From NCBI RefSeq assembly GCF_011752015.1, contig NZ_JAAIKA010000001.1, positions 1 to 64,000 on the forward strand: a DNA stretch of 64,000 bases, written 5' to 3'. The notes under the pieces are model-generated. The model searched no databases. It was not told where the DNA came from and was given only the letters and a program-made list of their open reading frames with translations. Shown here one piece after another: positions 23,721 through 33,785 of the stretch. The number at the start of each line of letters is the position of its first letter. The first letter of the stretch is position 1. The position numbers and the translations under genes are program-made. The DNA is from Canibacter zhoujuaniae. GTDB lineage: Bacteria; Actinomycetota; Actinomycetes; Actinomycetales; Microbacteriaceae.

Positions 23721-24691
23721 TGCGGATCGCGGTCACCGGAAGACACTATGCGGCTGAGACCGCACACTTACTGTCGACATATCTACGCCTGCTGGGTCGT
23801 GATATCGAAGTTGGAGTGCTTTCAGAGCAGGAGATAGCTAACGCCCTTGTGAACGGCACTGCACTACCCGCAATTGAGACACTGGTTTTTAGCGGATTTA
23901 AAACGCTTGGCCAACCGGCAAATGAGGCAGAAAAGAACAGCTTTAAAACATTCGCACAGTTTTTTGCAGCTGCGACTGCGGCACAAGCGGTGATTAACGT
24001 CAACGACAGCAGCGGGGCGCATCTAGCGAAGCGAGCCCAGGGTGAAGTGGTGCGCTATTCCTCTGAATACGGGCAGACCGCCGACTGGTATCTCGCGGTT
24101 ACAAACCACAACATAAACGCTGTGAGCTTTGCGATGCAGGGGCCTGAAGACGGCTATCTTCGAGGGCGGCTCGCCACCTTCTCGACCGATTTGGCCACAG
24201 CTGCTGGGCTTGCGCTTGCGACTTTGGCGACCGTTGGCGTGCCGATAGCTGAGATCGCCGCGATGTTGAAAAATGTTGGTTCACTAGAGGTGGATTGCGG
24301 CGCACGCTTGTCGGCAGCGCAGACAGCACCGCTCTTGGTTGAGCACAACATTGTCGGCCTCGTGTATCTGCGCGATCTGCTTGACGCGCTAACCGATGTG
24401 GCACCCGGAGAGGTGCGGATCGTGCTCGACGCCGAAACAGTTGCAGCCCGCTGCGATGCTAAAGAGTCTGCCATGATCGGAGCTCAAGCTGCGCACTCCG
24501 GGCATCTGCTGTATGTTGCCTGCGAAACCGCGCAGAATGTTAGAGAGGGGATCGCTGCCAGCGGTGGCCGAGCTCAGGTCTCTTATTACACTTCGGTATC
24601 TGAAGCTAAAGTTGCGACCGGTGCAAACTGCGATGCGAGTACAGTAGTTCTTTATGCGGGTGAGATTACAAACGCGCCGCTGACAGCATAA
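23720..24691 (+). CDS. Degenerate MurE-like protein lacking the ATP-binding loop (probable pseudoenzyme)
   Basis: This gene holds the murE position between ftsI and murF but encodes only 323 residues, against about 500 for MurE. It begins at what would be the central domain: VTG-RHYAAE-TAHLL stands where ligases have VTG-TNGKTT-TxxL, so the six P-loop residues are replaced. Later segments keep family spacing: VNVNDSSGAHLAKRA (like the VNxDDxxG region) and LATAAGLALATLATVGVPI (like the N-A-L-A-A helix). GEVRIVLDAETVAARCDAKESAMIG sits where ligases have the GGDRDxxKRPxMG loop. The DYAHTP, the PGRME and the DNPR motifs are not recognisable. The frame is intact and coupled to ftsI. I infer a pseudoenzyme with a structural or regulatory role, or a slowly decaying gene. 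A working MurE must then be elsewhere. Confidence 0.8.
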   Translation: MRIAVTGRHYAAETAHLLSTYLRLLGRDIEVGVLSEQEIANALVNGTALPAIETLVFSGFKTLGQPANEAEKNSFKTFAQFFAAATAAQAVINVNDSSGAHLAKRAQGEVVRYSSEYGQTADWYLAVTNHNINAVSFAMQGPEDGYLRGRLATFSTDLATAAGLALATLATVGVPIAEIAAMLKNVGSLEVDCGARLSAAQTAPLLVEHNIVGLVYLRDLLDALTDVAPGEVRIVLDAETVAARCDAKESAMIGAQAAHSGHLLYVACETAQNVREGIAASGGRAQVSYYTSVSEAKVATGANCDASTVVLYAGEITNAPLTA

Positions 24692-24719
24692 AGAACCAGA
24701 AAATCTTAAGGGGGCAGCC

Positions 24720-26141
24720 TTGATCGCACTGACTTTGCAAGAAATTGCCGATGCGGTTTCTGGGAACCTTAAGCTTGCGGCGGGATACTCTGCAACAAGT
24801 ATTGTGAGCGGCGACGCCAAGACGGATTCGCGCGAGGTTAAACCGGGAGAAATTTATTTTGCGCGCCGCGGGCAGGTGACAGACGGGCATCGTTTCATTG
24901 GAAACGCGGTAGAGGCCGGTGCGGCGCTAATTATCGGTGAGGATCCGCAAGATAATCTGAGCGTGCCGCAGATAATTGTTGACAGTGCTGACACAGCGCT
25001 CGGCAGCTTAGCGAAATACGTCGTCACAAAAGCGAAGCGAGAGCACGGTCTGAAAGTAGTTGCGATAACCGGCTCCAACGGCAAAACTACCACCAAGAAT
25101 TTGCTTGCCAAGATGCTCGGCCGGCTTGGAAACACAGTCGCATCAGAAAAATCGTTTAACAACGAAGTTGGTGGCCCGCTGACAATGCTGCGCGTCTGTC
25201 AGGAAACCGAATACTTAGTTGTTGAAATGGGCGCAAGCGCTCGTGGTGAGATTGCGCTGCTCACCAGTATGGCGCAGCCTGACTACGGCGTTGTTTTGAT
25301 GGTTGGAAAAGCGCACGCCGGCGGGTTTGGCGGGATCCAGACAACCGCGGCAACCAAGGGTGAAATGGTTGAGGCCCTAACGGCAGAGGGGGTTGCGGTG
25401 CTGAACGCAAACGATCCTCTCGTTGCAGCGATGCAGCAGCAGGCGCGCGGCCGTGTGCGCTGGTTCGATGCAACAGGAACAGTGAGTGCCGCAGAAGTGA
25501 GCGCCGCAGAGATTACCGTCAGCGCCGCAGGAACTAGCTTCATCCTCACGGTTGATGGAGTCTCAAAACCCGTGAATTTCCCGGTGCTTGGTGAGCACCA
25601 CGTTGCAAATGCGCTCGCTGCGGCAGCTGTTGCAAGTGATCTTGGTCTAGATCTTCAGAACATTGTGGAAGTGTTGGAAGCTACTGTGCGCCCCGCAAAG
25701 TGGCGCATGGAGGTTTCCCAGCTGCCTAACGAAGTAACCCTGATTAACGACGCCTACAACGCGAGCCCTGAGTCTATGGCCGCTGCCCTAAAAACGCTGA
25801 CACAAATTGCAGATCCCGCGGGGCGGAGCATCGCAGTGCTGGGTGCAATGAGTGAGCTGGGAGATGAATCCGGCCCAGAACACGACCGTATCGGTTTGCT
25901 TGCGGTGCGGTTGCGCATCGGGCAGGTTGTTGTCGTTGGTGAAAACAATCGCCGGATGTATATTTCAGCCATCAACGAGGGCGCCTGGAGCGAGTCGGAA
26001 GCAAAATATTTCCCCTCTAGCGCAGAGGCTCTCACCTATCTGCGGGATGAAATTAAACCGCACGACACAGTGCTCATCAAATCATCCAACGCTGCCGGAC
26101 TAAGATTTTTAGGTGACGACCTGAAGGAGGCACTGAGTTGA
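24720..26141 (+). CDS. murF: UDP-MurNAc-tripeptide--D-alanyl-D-alanine ligase
   Basis: Adds D-Ala-D-Ala to the muramyl tripeptide. The 473-residue protein is complete: N-terminal domain (residues 1-90), ATP loop [12 protein letters not shown] near 115, [11 protein letters not shown], and [13 protein letters not shown] in the C-terminal domain. TTG start after AAGGGGG. An in-frame, three-fold repeat of about 15 bases (VSAAE-type) lies at 25482-25532, within the ligand domain. Overlaps mraY by four bases (TTGA). Confidence 0.94.
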   Translation: MIALTLQEIADAVSGNLKLAAGYSATSIVSGDAKTDSREVKPGEIYFARRGQVTDGHRFIGNAVEAGAALIIGEDPQDNLSVPQIIVDSADTALGSLAKYVVTKAKREHGLKVVAITGSNGKTTTKNLLAKMLGRLGNTVASEKSFNNEVGGPLTMLRVCQETEYLVVEMGASARGEIALLTSMAQPDYGVVLMVGKAHAGGFGGIQTTAATKGEMVEALTAEGVAVLNANDPLVAAMQQQARGRVRWFDATGTVSAAEVSAAEITVSAAGTSFILTVDGVSKPVNFPVLGEHHVANALAAAAVASDLGLDLQNIVEVLEATVRPAKWRMEVSQLPNEVTLINDAYNASPESMAAALKTLTQIADPAGRSIAVLGAMSELGDESGPEHDRIGLLAVRLRIGQVVVVGENNRRMYISAINEGAWSESEAKYFPSSAEALTYLRDEIKPHDTVLIKSSNAAGLRFLGDDLKEALS

Positions 26142-27226
26142 TCGCCGTAGTGCTTGCTGGCATTATCGCGCTGGCTCTGTCGCTGTTTTTCACACCACTG
26201 TTTGTGCGAGTGCTGACGAGATTGAGCTGGGGGCAGTTCATTCGTGAAGACGGGCCTGAAAGTCACCACTCAAAGCGCGGCACTCCGACAATGGGGGGCC
26301 TCTGGTTTGTGACCGCCGCAGTTTTTGCCTACTTTGTGGCAAAACTAATTGCGGGGGAGACCCCGACTCTGTCAGCCCTGCTCATCTTCTGGCTCTCTCT
26401 CGGGTGCGGTCTTGTCGGCTTCATTGATGACTACCTGAAGGTTAAAAAAGAGCAGTCATTGGGCCTTGGCGGCTGGGCTAAGATTATCGGCCAGGTTCTG
26501 GTTGGGGGCGTTTTTGCTCTTGTTGCAATTAACTTCCCGAATGATGCCGGCGTTACACCGGCGTCTACAGCGATATCACTGTTTCGTGATACGTCAATCG
26601 ATTTTTTTGTGATGGGCACAGTTGTCGGCGTGATCCTGTTTGTGCTCTGGATCCTGCTTATTACAACAGCGACCTCCAACGCAGTGAATCTGACAGATGG
26701 TCTTGACGGCTTGGCGGCAGGCACCTCAATTCTGGTTTTCTTTGCGTACCTCATTATTAGCTTTTGGCAGTTCTCCCAAAGCTGTGTCTATAAACCAGAA
26801 GTGACTGGCTGCTACCAGGTGCGTGACCCGCTCGACCTAGCTGTAGTGGCCGCAGCCTTCGCCGGCGCTTTGGTTGGATTCCTGTGGTGGAACACCTCAC
26901 CAGCGCTGCTTTATATGGGTGATACCGGTTCGATGGCAATCGGTGGTGCGGTAGCGGGATTTGCGATCCTCACCCGCACTGAACTGCTGCTGATCGTGCT
27001 CGGGGGGCTCTTCCTGATGGAAGCCGGATCCGTGATTTTGCAGCGGCTCTACTTTAAAGCAACCGGCGGTAAGCGCATCTTCCTAATGAGCCCGATCCAT
27101 CACCACTTCGAACTGAAGGGCTGGAAGGAAGTGACAATCGTTGTGCGCTTTTGGATTATCGCTGGCGCGCTGGTGCTGGTTGGTGTTGCGCTCTTCTACG
27201 CTGAATGGGTGGTGCTAAGTGGCTAA
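26138..27226 (+). CDS. mraY: Phospho-MurNAc-pentapeptide transferase
   Basis: Polytopic membrane enzyme that moves phospho-MurNAc-pentapeptide to undecaprenyl phosphate, giving lipid I. The 362-residue protein has about ten helices and the family motifs [32 protein letters not shown] and [14 protein letters not shown] start after AAGGAGG, overlapping the murF stop. The stop lies within the murD start region (8-base overlap). Confidence 0.95.
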   Translation: MIAVVLAGIIALALSLFFTPLFVRVLTRLSWGQFIREDGPESHHSKRGTPTMGGLWFVTAAVFAYFVAKLIAGETPTLSALLIFWLSLGCGLVGFIDDYLKVKKEQSLGLGGWAKIIGQVLVGGVFALVAINFPNDAGVTPASTAISLFRDTSIDFFVMGTVVGVILFVLWILLITTATSNAVNLTDGLDGLAAGTSILVFFAYLIISFWQFSQSCVYKPEVTGCYQVRDPLDLAVVAAAFAGALVGFLWWNTSPALLYMGDTGSMAIGGAVAGFAILTRTELLLIVLGGLFLMEAGSVILQRLYFKATGGKRIFLMSPIHHHFELKGWKEVTIVVRFWIIAGALVLVGVALFYAEWVVLSG

Positions 27227-28691
27227 TCTAAGCGCTGACCGGTTAGCCGGTCTCAACAGCTGGTATGCAGATTGGAGAGGTTTGCGGGTGGCCGTGCTCG
27301 GGCTCGGCGTCACCGGGTTTTCAGTCGCTGATACACTCGCAGAACTCGGCTCTGAAGTGCGGGTGGTTGCCGGTTCTAACGACCCCGACCGTGAACGCTT
27401 ATTAGAGGTGATTGGCGCAGATTTTTTTGCCGGCGATGAAGAGGCGATGCTGCGTTCACTGATTGAGTTTGATCCGCATCTGATGGTTATCTCACCAGGT
27501 TTCTACCCGGGAAACCCCTTCGACGCCTGGGCCGTAGAAAACGATGTTGCGGTGTGGGGCGATATTGATCTCGCGTGGCGGGTGCGCGACAAAGTGCACG
27601 CTGCTGAATGGTTGTGCGTCACCGGAACCAACGGGAAAACCACCACCACCCAGCTCGCTGCGCACATGCTGCTCGCTGCGGGAAAGCGTGTTGCCCCGGT
27701 CGGTAACATCGGTGTTCCGGTGCTGGATGCGGTGCGGGACCCTGCGGGCTTTGACGTGTTGGTTGTAGAGCTCTCTAGTTTTCAGCTCGCTCGGGTGCGC
27801 GACATAGAGCCACACGCGAGCGTTTGCCTAAATATTGCTGCGGATCATATTGACTGGCACGGAAGCTTTGAACAATACATTGCCGATAAGGCAAATGTAT
27901 TTGAGCGCACCAAAGCAGCGTGCATCTACAACCGCGCAGACGATAATACTTTGCGCATGGTGGAAAACGCGGATGTGCGCGAGGGGGCGCGGGCGGTTAG
28001 TTTCGGCCTAGATGTGCCCCCGGTCTCCGGCTTCGGCGTTGTTGAGGGCTTGCTTGCGGATCGCGGCTACCACCAGGAACGCAAAACCTCAGCGCTTGAA
28101 ATTGTGACACTGACTGAACTGCAGGAGCGGGGGCTTTTGCAGCCGCACACGATCGAGAATATTTTAGCTGCGACCGCGCTGGTGCGCTCTCTCGATATCG
28201 ACCCGGCTGCCATACGTGAAGCAATTTTAGGCTTTACACCAGACAGGCACCGCTGCGAGTTAGTGGCGGTCGCTGATGATGTGCGTTGGGTGAACGATTC
28301 AAAAGCAACAAATGCGCACGCAGCGAGAGCCAGTCTTGCCACAAGCGAGAGCATTGTGTGGATCGTCGGTGGCCTTTTGAAGGGCGTCGATATTTCTGAG
28401 CTTATTGCCAAACATGCGAATCGTCTGCGCGCTGCGATTGTAATTGGGGCAGAGCAGACAGCGGTCACAGAAGCCTTTGCTCAGATGGCACCCGATGTTG
28501 CTGTTTATCCGATAGCCGCGCGTGCAGGCCTGCCGGTGATGTTGGAAGCTGTCGCAAAAGCGCAGCAGCTTGCGAAGGCCGGTGATACGGTGCTGCTGGC
28601 GCCTGCTGCTGCCTCCATGGATCAGTTTGCCAGTTACGCAGACCGGGGCGAGCAGTTTGTCGCCGCGGTGCGAGAGATTGTTGCAGGTTAG
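27219..28691 (+). CDS. murD: UDP-MurNAc-L-alanine--D-glutamate ligase
   Basis: Adds D-Glu to UDP-MurNAc-L-Ala in the cytoplasm. The 490-residue ligase has an N-terminal Rossmann-type domain ([19 protein letters not shown]), the ATP loop [12 protein letters not shown] near 130, [12 protein letters not shown] and the C-terminal [14 protein letters not shown] start inside the mraY end. All expected catalytic motifs are intact, in clear contrast to the murE-like gene. ftsW begins three bases downstream. Confidence 0.95.
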   Translation: MANLSADRLAGLNSWYADWRGLRVAVLGLGVTGFSVADTLAELGSEVRVVAGSNDPDRERLLEVIGADFFAGDEEAMLRSLIEFDPHLMVISPGFYPGNPFDAWAVENDVAVWGDIDLAWRVRDKVHAAEWLCVTGTNGKTTTTQLAAHMLLAAGKRVAPVGNIGVPVLDAVRDPAGFDVLVVELSSFQLARVRDIEPHASVCLNIAADHIDWHGSFEQYIADKANVFERTKAACIYNRADDNTLRMVENADVREGARAVSFGLDVPPVSGFGVVEGLLADRGYHQERKTSALEIVTLTELQERGLLQPHTIENILAATALVRSLDIDPAAIREAILGFTPDRHRCELVAVADDVRWVNDSKATNAHAARASLATSESIVWIVGGLLKGVDISELIAKHANRLRAAIVIGAEQTAVTEAFAQMAPDVAVYPIAARAGLPVMLEAVAKAQQLAKAGDTVLLAPAAASMDQFASYADRGEQFVAAVREIVAG

Positions 28692-28693
28692 CT

Positions 28694-29881
28694 ATGGCTG
28701 AGACGGGCGGGCTCGAAAACAACCTCCGCGGCGTGGTGAGCTGGGTGCGTAAACCACGCGCTAACAGTATTGAATACTGGTTGTGGGTTGTTGTCTGTGG
28801 GCTGGTCGGATTCGGCACCCTGATGGTTGCTTCCGCATCGTCGATCACCTCATTCGAGGCGAACCGCAGCCCCTGGGGTGATGGTTTTAGGCACCTTGGA
28901 TTCGCTATTGCCGGTGTGCTGTTAATGATCGCTGCTGCACGGATTCCGCTGCGCTATTATGAGCGGTTTGCGCCCTTTCTATTTCTGGGTGCCTTTGGTG
29001 TGCAACTGTTGGTGTTTACACCCCTGGGCGTTGAGGTTTGGGGCAACCGAAATTGGCTAAGAATCGGCGGCTTCTCTCTGCAACCATCGGAATTTATGAA
29101 AATTGCGATGCTGCTCATGGTTGCCTCCTTCGCGGCTGTTCACTTTAAGAAACGGCTGGCCGTGGGGGCAGAGATTATTCGCTATTTGGCTTTAGCAGGT
29201 GTCGCGATCGGCCCGGTGATCCTAGGTCACGATCTTGGCACAGCAAGTGTTATGGGATTGGCCTTTGGTGGTGCGCTATTTTTTGGCGGCACACGGTGGA
29301 AAACCATCCTCTCGTTCGGGGGTATTCTTGCAGCTTTTGCATTCTTTTTTGTGATTACCAGCCCGAACCGACTGCGGCGCATCATGAGCCTTAGTGGCGG
29401 TGGTGATGATTATGTGGGTCTCGACTGGCAACCACTGCACGGCGTGTGGGCACTGGCCAGCGGCGGGCTGGTTGGCGCAGGATTGGGCAACTCAAAAGCT
29501 AAATGGCAGTGGCTGCCGGCGGCGGAAAACGACTATATTTTTTCAATCATCGGTGAAGAGCTCGGACTAATTGGCACTGTGTCCGTGATTCTCGCGTACA
29601 TTGTGCTGTCTGTCTTGCTGGTGCGTGTGATTAGGATCGCCCCGACAGTTTTCGGAAAATCGCTTGTGGGCGGCATTATGGTGTGGATCATCGGCCAGGC
29701 GCTGGTGAATATTGCTGTTGTTTTGCGTCTGATGCCGGTGCTCGGTGTGCCGCTGCCGCTGATTTCGATGGGTGGCACCGCGCTTATCTCGTGTCTATCG
29801 GCTATGGGAATTGTGATTGCTGTGTTGCGCGATGCAAATAAGCAAAACAGCGGTGATAGTTTAAGCAAATTTGAAGCGTAG
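28694..29881 (+). CDS. ftsW: Septal peptidoglycan polymerase FtsW
   Basis: SEDS-family glycosyltransferase that polymerises lipid II at the septum with FtsI. The 395-residue protein has about ten membrane helices and the family stretches RIGGFSLQPSEFMKIAML, ILGHDLGTASVMG, AAENDYIFSIIGEELGLIG and LPLISMGGTALISCL. ATG start directly after murD. Followed by murG with no gap. Confidence 0.95.
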   Translation: MAETGGLENNLRGVVSWVRKPRANSIEYWLWVVVCGLVGFGTLMVASASSITSFEANRSPWGDGFRHLGFAIAGVLLMIAAARIPLRYYERFAPFLFLGAFGVQLLVFTPLGVEVWGNRNWLRIGGFSLQPSEFMKIAMLLMVASFAAVHFKKRLAVGAEIIRYLALAGVAIGPVILGHDLGTASVMGLAFGGALFFGGTRWKTILSFGGILAAFAFFFVITSPNRLRRIMSLSGGGDDYVGLDWQPLHGVWALASGGLVGAGLGNSKAKWQWLPAAENDYIFSIIGEELGLIGTVSVILAYIVLSVLLVRVIRIAPTVFGKSLVGGIMVWIIGQALVNIAVVLRLMPVLGVPLPLISMGGTALISCLSAMGIVIAVLRDANKQNSGDSLSKFEA

Positions 29882-29899
29882 GTGGGAAGAAAGAAAACA

Positions 29900-30982
29900 A
29901 TGACCGTTTATCTGTTAGCCGGCGGAGGCACCGCAGGCCACGTAAATCCGCTGCTTGCGCTCGCCGAAGTTATTCGAGAGCGCGATCCGCACGCTGAAAT
30001 TATTGCTTTAGGAACTCTCGAAGGGCTTGAGTCGCGCCTTGTGCCGGAGCGCGGATTTGAGTTGGTGGTGATTCCGCGTCTCCCGTTTCCGCGCCGCCCA
30101 AACGCAGCTGCGCTGAAGTTCCCTGCGAAATATCGTTCGGCCGTGCAGCAGGTGCGCCAGTTGATCCGGCACCGCGGTGTTGATGTTGTTGTCGGGTTTG
30201 GTGGATATGCCGCCTCTCCCGCTTACAGCGCCGCACGCAAGGAGGGTGTGCCGATTGTTATTCACGAAGCAAACGCAAAGCCCGGTCTGGCAAATAAATT
30301 GGGGGCTCGATACACCGATTTTGTTGCTGTGACTTTTGCGAACACACCGCTTAAAAACGCCCGCGTGACCGGAATGCCGTTGCGCCGTGAGATTGAGGCG
30401 CTCGACCGCAGAGCCTTACGAAAAGAAGCGTGCGCGCACTTTGGCCTCGATGCAGAGAAGCCAACGCTGCTTGTGACCGGTGGCTCGCTTGGCGCGAAGG
30501 GCATAAATGAGGGTGTTTCGCAAAATGCGCAGGAGATTATCGATAGCGGAGCCCAGGTTTTACATATTTGGGGAGGGCTGACTGAGGTCAAAGATCCGAA
30601 TGTGCCCGGCTATCAGGTGCTGTCCTACTGCGATCGTATGGATCTTGCCTTCAGCGCTGCACACCTGATTGTGTCACGTGCCGGCTCCACCACCGTTAGC
30701 GAAATAGCCGGCCTTGGTATTCCCGCAATCTTTGCGCCCTATCGGCACGGTAACGGTGAGCAAGCGCTGAACTGTCAGGTGGTTGTGCAGGCCGGGGGAG
30801 CGCTGATGGTTGAGGATCAGGATCTCACAACCGAATTTGTGCGGCACACTTTGATCCCGCTGTTGCACGATAGTGAGAGTCTTGAGGCAATGTCGCAAGC
30901 GGCGAAAACGGTCGGGGTGCTTGATGGCGCAGAGCAACTGTTTGCCTTGGTTAGCGAAGCGCTAGCGGCGCGTAATCAGTAA
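29900..30982 (+). CDS. murG: Lipid II synthase (GlcNAc transferase)
   Basis: Adds GlcNAc to lipid I on the inner membrane face. The 360-residue GT-B protein has the N-terminal [16 protein letters not shown] loop, [29 protein letters not shown], and the C-terminal donor site ([19 protein letters not shown], then [13 protein letters not shown]). ATG 29900 is chosen since GGGAAGAAAG lies upstream; a GTG at 29882 would add six residues before the conserved start. Confidence 0.95.
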   Translation: MTVYLLAGGGTAGHVNPLLALAEVIRERDPHAEIIALGTLEGLESRLVPERGFELVVIPRLPFPRRPNAAALKFPAKYRSAVQQVRQLIRHRGVDVVVGFGGYAASPAYSAARKEGVPIVIHEANAKPGLANKLGARYTDFVAVTFANTPLKNARVTGMPLRREIEALDRRALRKEACAHFGLDAEKPTLLVTGGSLGAKGINEGVSQNAQEIIDSGAQVLHIWGGLTEVKDPNVPGYQVLSYCDRMDLAFSAAHLIVSRAGSTTVSEIAGLGIPAIFAPYRHGNGEQALNCQVVVQAGGALMVEDQDLTTEFVRHTLIPLLHDSESLEAMSQAAKTVGVLDGAEQLFALVSEALAARNQ

Positions 30983-31014
30983 CTCTTACGGCAGTCCGCG
31001 GTACGCTAGCTAGC

Positions 31015-32445
31015 ATGATTTACCCCGATCTTGACCTAGAGATCCCAGACGATCTCGGTCGCGTCCATTTTGTTGGAATTGGCGGCTCCGGGATGCACGG
31101 TATCGCGCGCATGTTGCACGCCCGTGGGGTTTTCGTGACCGGCTCAGATCGTAGCGAAAACGCGGCCACAAAAGCTCTTAAGGAGCTTGGGGTAACCGTG
31201 CACATAGGGCATGCTGCTGAGCACGTTGCGGGCGCCGATACGCTGGTTGTTACGGGAGCGCTGTGGCAGGATAATCCGGAATACCAGTACGCCTTGCAAA
31301 ACAACATTCCCGTGCTGCACCGCTCACAGGCGCTTGCGTGGCTCACCCGTAACCGTCGGCTGGTGGCTGTTGCTGGGGCGCACGGTAAAACAACCTCGAC
31401 CGGCATGGTTGTTACCGGTCTTCTTGGGGTTGGTGCCGATCCGTCATTTGTGAACGGCGGAGTTATTGAAAGCTTGCGTGTGAGCGCGCGTGACGGAGTT
31501 GATGACACCTTCATCATTGAAGCGGATGAGTCGGATCGCTCATTCCTGCTTTATGACACTGCGATTGCGGTGATTACCAACGTTGATCCCGAGCACCTTG
31601 ATTTTTACGGGTCGCGCGAAAACTTCATGCAGGCCTTTGTTGATTTTGCGCGTGCCGCTTCTGAGGTTGTCATTGCCTCAAGTGACGATCCCGGCACGCA
31701 GGAGGTGCTGGCAGCTCTGCCGGAGGCAACCAGGGTTGTGACCTTTGGGCTCGCAGAAACTGCCGATGTGCGAGTCTCCGAGATTGATGTGACCGGTCCG
31801 GTTGCTTTTACTGTTACCGCGAACGGCGAGAGTGTTCGCACTCAGCTGCAGGTCTTTGGTGCGCACAATGCGGTTAACGCTGCCGGTGCTGTCGCCACTC
31901 TTTTACACCTCGGCTATACCCTGCGAGAGGCTGCGGCAGCGGTTGCAAACTTTGCGGGCACCAAGCGGCGCTTTGAATTTCACGCGGAGATTGGTGGTGT
32001 GCGTATTTATGACGACTATGCACACCACCCCACGGAGGTTGCGGCTCTGCTTGCCGCTGCGCGACCTGTCGCGCAGCCGGGCCGGTTGATTGCTGTGCAT
32101 CAGCCACACCTTTTCTCTCGCACACAACACTTCCATAAAGAGTTTGCCGAGGTGTTAGAGAACGGCGCTGATTACACAATCGTGCTCCCAGTTGACGGCG
32201 CACGCGAAGACCCGGTGCCAGGAGTAACCGGCGCGCTTGTGTCGAATGATTTTAATAATCAGGACAGAGTGCGTTATATCGATAACTGGGCTGATGCTGC
32301 TGCGCACGTCGCTGAAATAGCTAAGCCTGGAGATCTCTTCGTCACAATGAGCTGCGGATCGGTCTATCAAATAATTCCGCAGCTTGTCGAAGAATTGATT
32401 GCTGCAAACCCCGCTGCAGACACGAGGTTAGCGCCGGGCTTTTAA
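31015..32445 (+). CDS. murC: UDP-MurNAc--L-alanine ligase
   Basis: Adds the first amino acid to UDP-MurNAc. The 476-residue ligase has [19 protein letters not shown] at the N-terminus, the ATP loop [14 protein letters not shown] near residue 117, [22 protein letters not shown] and [14 protein letters not shown] start has no clear SD. A TACGCT lies seven bases upstream and could be a -10 element for a leaderless internal transcript. Confidence 0.95.
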   Translation: MIYPDLDLEIPDDLGRVHFVGIGGSGMHGIARMLHARGVFVTGSDRSENAATKALKELGVTVHIGHAAEHVAGADTLVVTGALWQDNPEYQYALQNNIPVLHRSQALAWLTRNRRLVAVAGAHGKTTSTGMVVTGLLGVGADPSFVNGGVIESLRVSARDGVDDTFIIEADESDRSFLLYDTAIAVITNVDPEHLDFYGSRENFMQAFVDFARAASEVVIASSDDPGTQEVLAALPEATRVVTFGLAETADVRVSEIDVTGPVAFTVTANGESVRTQLQVFGAHNAVNAAGAVATLLHLGYTLREAAAAVANFAGTKRRFEFHAEIGGVRIYDDYAHHPTEVAALLAAARPVAQPGRLIAVHQPHLFSRTQHFHKEFAEVLENGADYTIVLPVDGAREDPVPGVTGALVSNDFNNQDRVRYIDNWADAAAHVAEIAKPGDLFVTMSCGSVYQIIPQLVEELIAANPAADTRLAPGF

Positions 32446-32453
32446 GCGGAAAG

Positions 32454-32459
32454 TAAACT
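32454..32459 (+). promoter_or_regulatory. Candidate -10 for leaderless ftsQ transcript
   Basis: TAAACT lies six bases before the GTG of ftsQ, within the short murC-ftsQ gap. GGAAAG nearby could instead act as an SD, so this is only one reading. Confidence 0.35.
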
Positions 32460-32465
32460 GATTAG

Positions 32466-33644
32466 GTGAAGCGACCAAGCGGTTTTGATCGCCCACAGCG
32501 CCAAGATTCAGCGTTGTGGGAGAGGAAAGCTGCCCAAACACCTAAAGAAAACGAGACAGAATCGCACGCAAACCCAGTGCCTGATTCTGAATCAGAAACA
32601 TTAATCATCTCGCCGGCAGAGACCGATTCTGATGAGGCGCGTCTTTTTCGACGCCCTAAAAAGCGGGATGAAGCGCTGCTATTGGCTGTCGAGCGCGCTC
32701 ACCACCAGCAGCGTGAAGCTTCAGTGTGGGATGCCGATCACCTTGATCCGACTGAAAAAGAGAGCGTAGCAGGCGATGACAGCGAGCGGGGTGGGGTAGC
32801 AGCTGCCTCCGCTAAGCTGCGCGAACAGTTTACGGCTCTATGGAACGGCGGTAAAGAGCGCTTACGCGGGCCAGAGAATGTGCGATCCGCAAAACAGGAA
32901 TTGAAAACGGTGCGGCGGAAGCTTAAGAAGCGCCGCCTGCTAAGCAATTTACGCATAGTCGCGGGCAGACGCAAGCAGTTGCTGCGCGCTGCGATAGTTG
33001 GTGGCGCAGTTTTTCTGGTTGCGGGAACTGTTGCGGTTGGTGTGTATACGCCGTTAATGTCAGTGCAGGAATTTGAAATTACCGGCAACAGTGCCATTGA
33101 ATCGAGTGTGCTTGAAGAGGCACTGCGGCCGCTGCAGGGCAAACCTATTGCGCTTGTGAGCAGCGAGGATGTTGCTGCGGCGCTAGAGCCTTTTGGGCTG
33201 GTGCAGCGATACACATACGAGACTGTGCCCCCGCACACCCTGGTTGTCAGAATTCAGGAGCGGCAGGCGGTGCTGGCGCTGGAGAGTGCGGGAAACTTCA
33301 CCTATGTTGACGCTGCCGGGGTGACGCTGTTTGAGAATGCGGATCCACCAACGGTGCCCGTTGCAAAAGAACAGGCCGCTGTGCCCGGCTCGAAAGGGTT
33401 TTTTGCCGCCGCTGAAGTGTTGCGCGATATTGCTCCGGAGTTGCGGGCAGAGATTGCTGAGGTGAGCGCGACCACTTCACAAGATGTGGTGTTCAGGATG
33501 CGCGATGGGCTCACTCTGCGGTGGGGCAGCGCCGAAGATACCGCCTTAAAATCAGTGATTTATGCACGGATGCGTGGCGCGCTTGCTGACCGCAGCATTT
33601 CAGTTATTGATGTGAGCTCTACTGAATCTCCTGTTTTTGGATAA
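32466..33644 (+). CDS. ftsQ: Cell division protein FtsQ/DivIB
   Basis: Bitopic septum protein of 392 residues. A long, charged cytoplasmic region (about 175 residues) leads to one membrane helix (AAIVGGAVFLVAGTVAVGVY). A POTRA domain (VQEFEITGNSAIESSVLEEAL, then YTYETVPPHTLVVRIQERQ) and the FtsQ beta-domain follow. The cytoplasmic part is rich in Glu, Asp and Arg and longer than in many species. GTG start. Confidence 0.88.
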   Translation: MKRPSGFDRPQRQDSALWERKAAQTPKENETESHANPVPDSESETLIISPAETDSDEARLFRRPKKRDEALLLAVERAHHQQREASVWDADHLDPTEKESVAGDDSERGGVAAASAKLREQFTALWNGGKERLRGPENVRSAKQELKTVRRKLKKRRLLSNLRIVAGRRKQLLRAAIVGGAVFLVAGTVAVGVYTPLMSVQEFEITGNSAIESSVLEEALRPLQGKPIALVSSEDVAAALEPFGLVQRYTYETVPPHTLVVRIQERQAVLALESAGNFTYVDAAGVTLFENADPPTVPVAKEQAAVPGSKGFFAAAEVLRDIAPELRAEIAEVSATTSQDVVFRMRDGLTLRWGSAEDTALKSVIYARMRGALADRSISVIDVSSTESPVFG

Positions 33645-33670
33645 TTTAGATAGTTTTGTCACGCGTCTCG

Positions 33671-33700
33671 GTGTGTCTGCGCCGACCTAAGTGTGTCTGC
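33671..33700 (+). promoter_or_regulatory. Ten-base direct repeat upstream of ftsZ
   Basis: GTGTGTCTGC occurs at 33671-33680 and again at 33691-33700, a start-to-start distance of exactly 20 bases, or two turns of the helix. Both copies are identical. The arrangement suits a dimeric regulator binding one face of the DNA ahead of the ftsZ promoter. Confidence 0.55.
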
Positions 33701-33729
33701 AAATAGTTTTTACTTAAAGAACTACTCAG

Positions 33730-33735
33730 TATATA
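33730..33735 (+). promoter_or_regulatory. Candidate -10 of the ftsZ promoter
   Basis: TATATA lies in an AT-rich tract just before the 25-base palindrome, so transcription would begin inside the palindrome. A weak TTTTAC (33708-33713) may act as -35 with a 16-base spacer. Confidence 0.4.
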
Positions 33736-33736
33736 G

Positions 33737-33761
33737 TTTAAGGTTCAACCTGAACCTTAAA
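33737..33761. promoter_or_regulatory. 25-base palindrome in the ftsZ upstream region
   Basis: TTTAAGGTTCA (33737-33747), three bases ACC, then TGAACCTTAAA (33751-33761): an 11-base perfect inverted repeat. It overlaps the expected start of transcription and ends 24 bases before the ftsZ ATG. It could be an operator, or an mRNA 5' hairpin that alters stability or translation. No T-run follows, so it is not a terminator. Confidence 0.65.
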
Positions 33762-33785
33762 GTTGTAGCGAAGGGCGCGGAAGTT

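Noticed and set aside
33693-33785. N-terminal extension of FtsZ by 31 codons
   Set aside because: The added residues are unlike any FtsZ and are encoded by the promoter and palindrome region.
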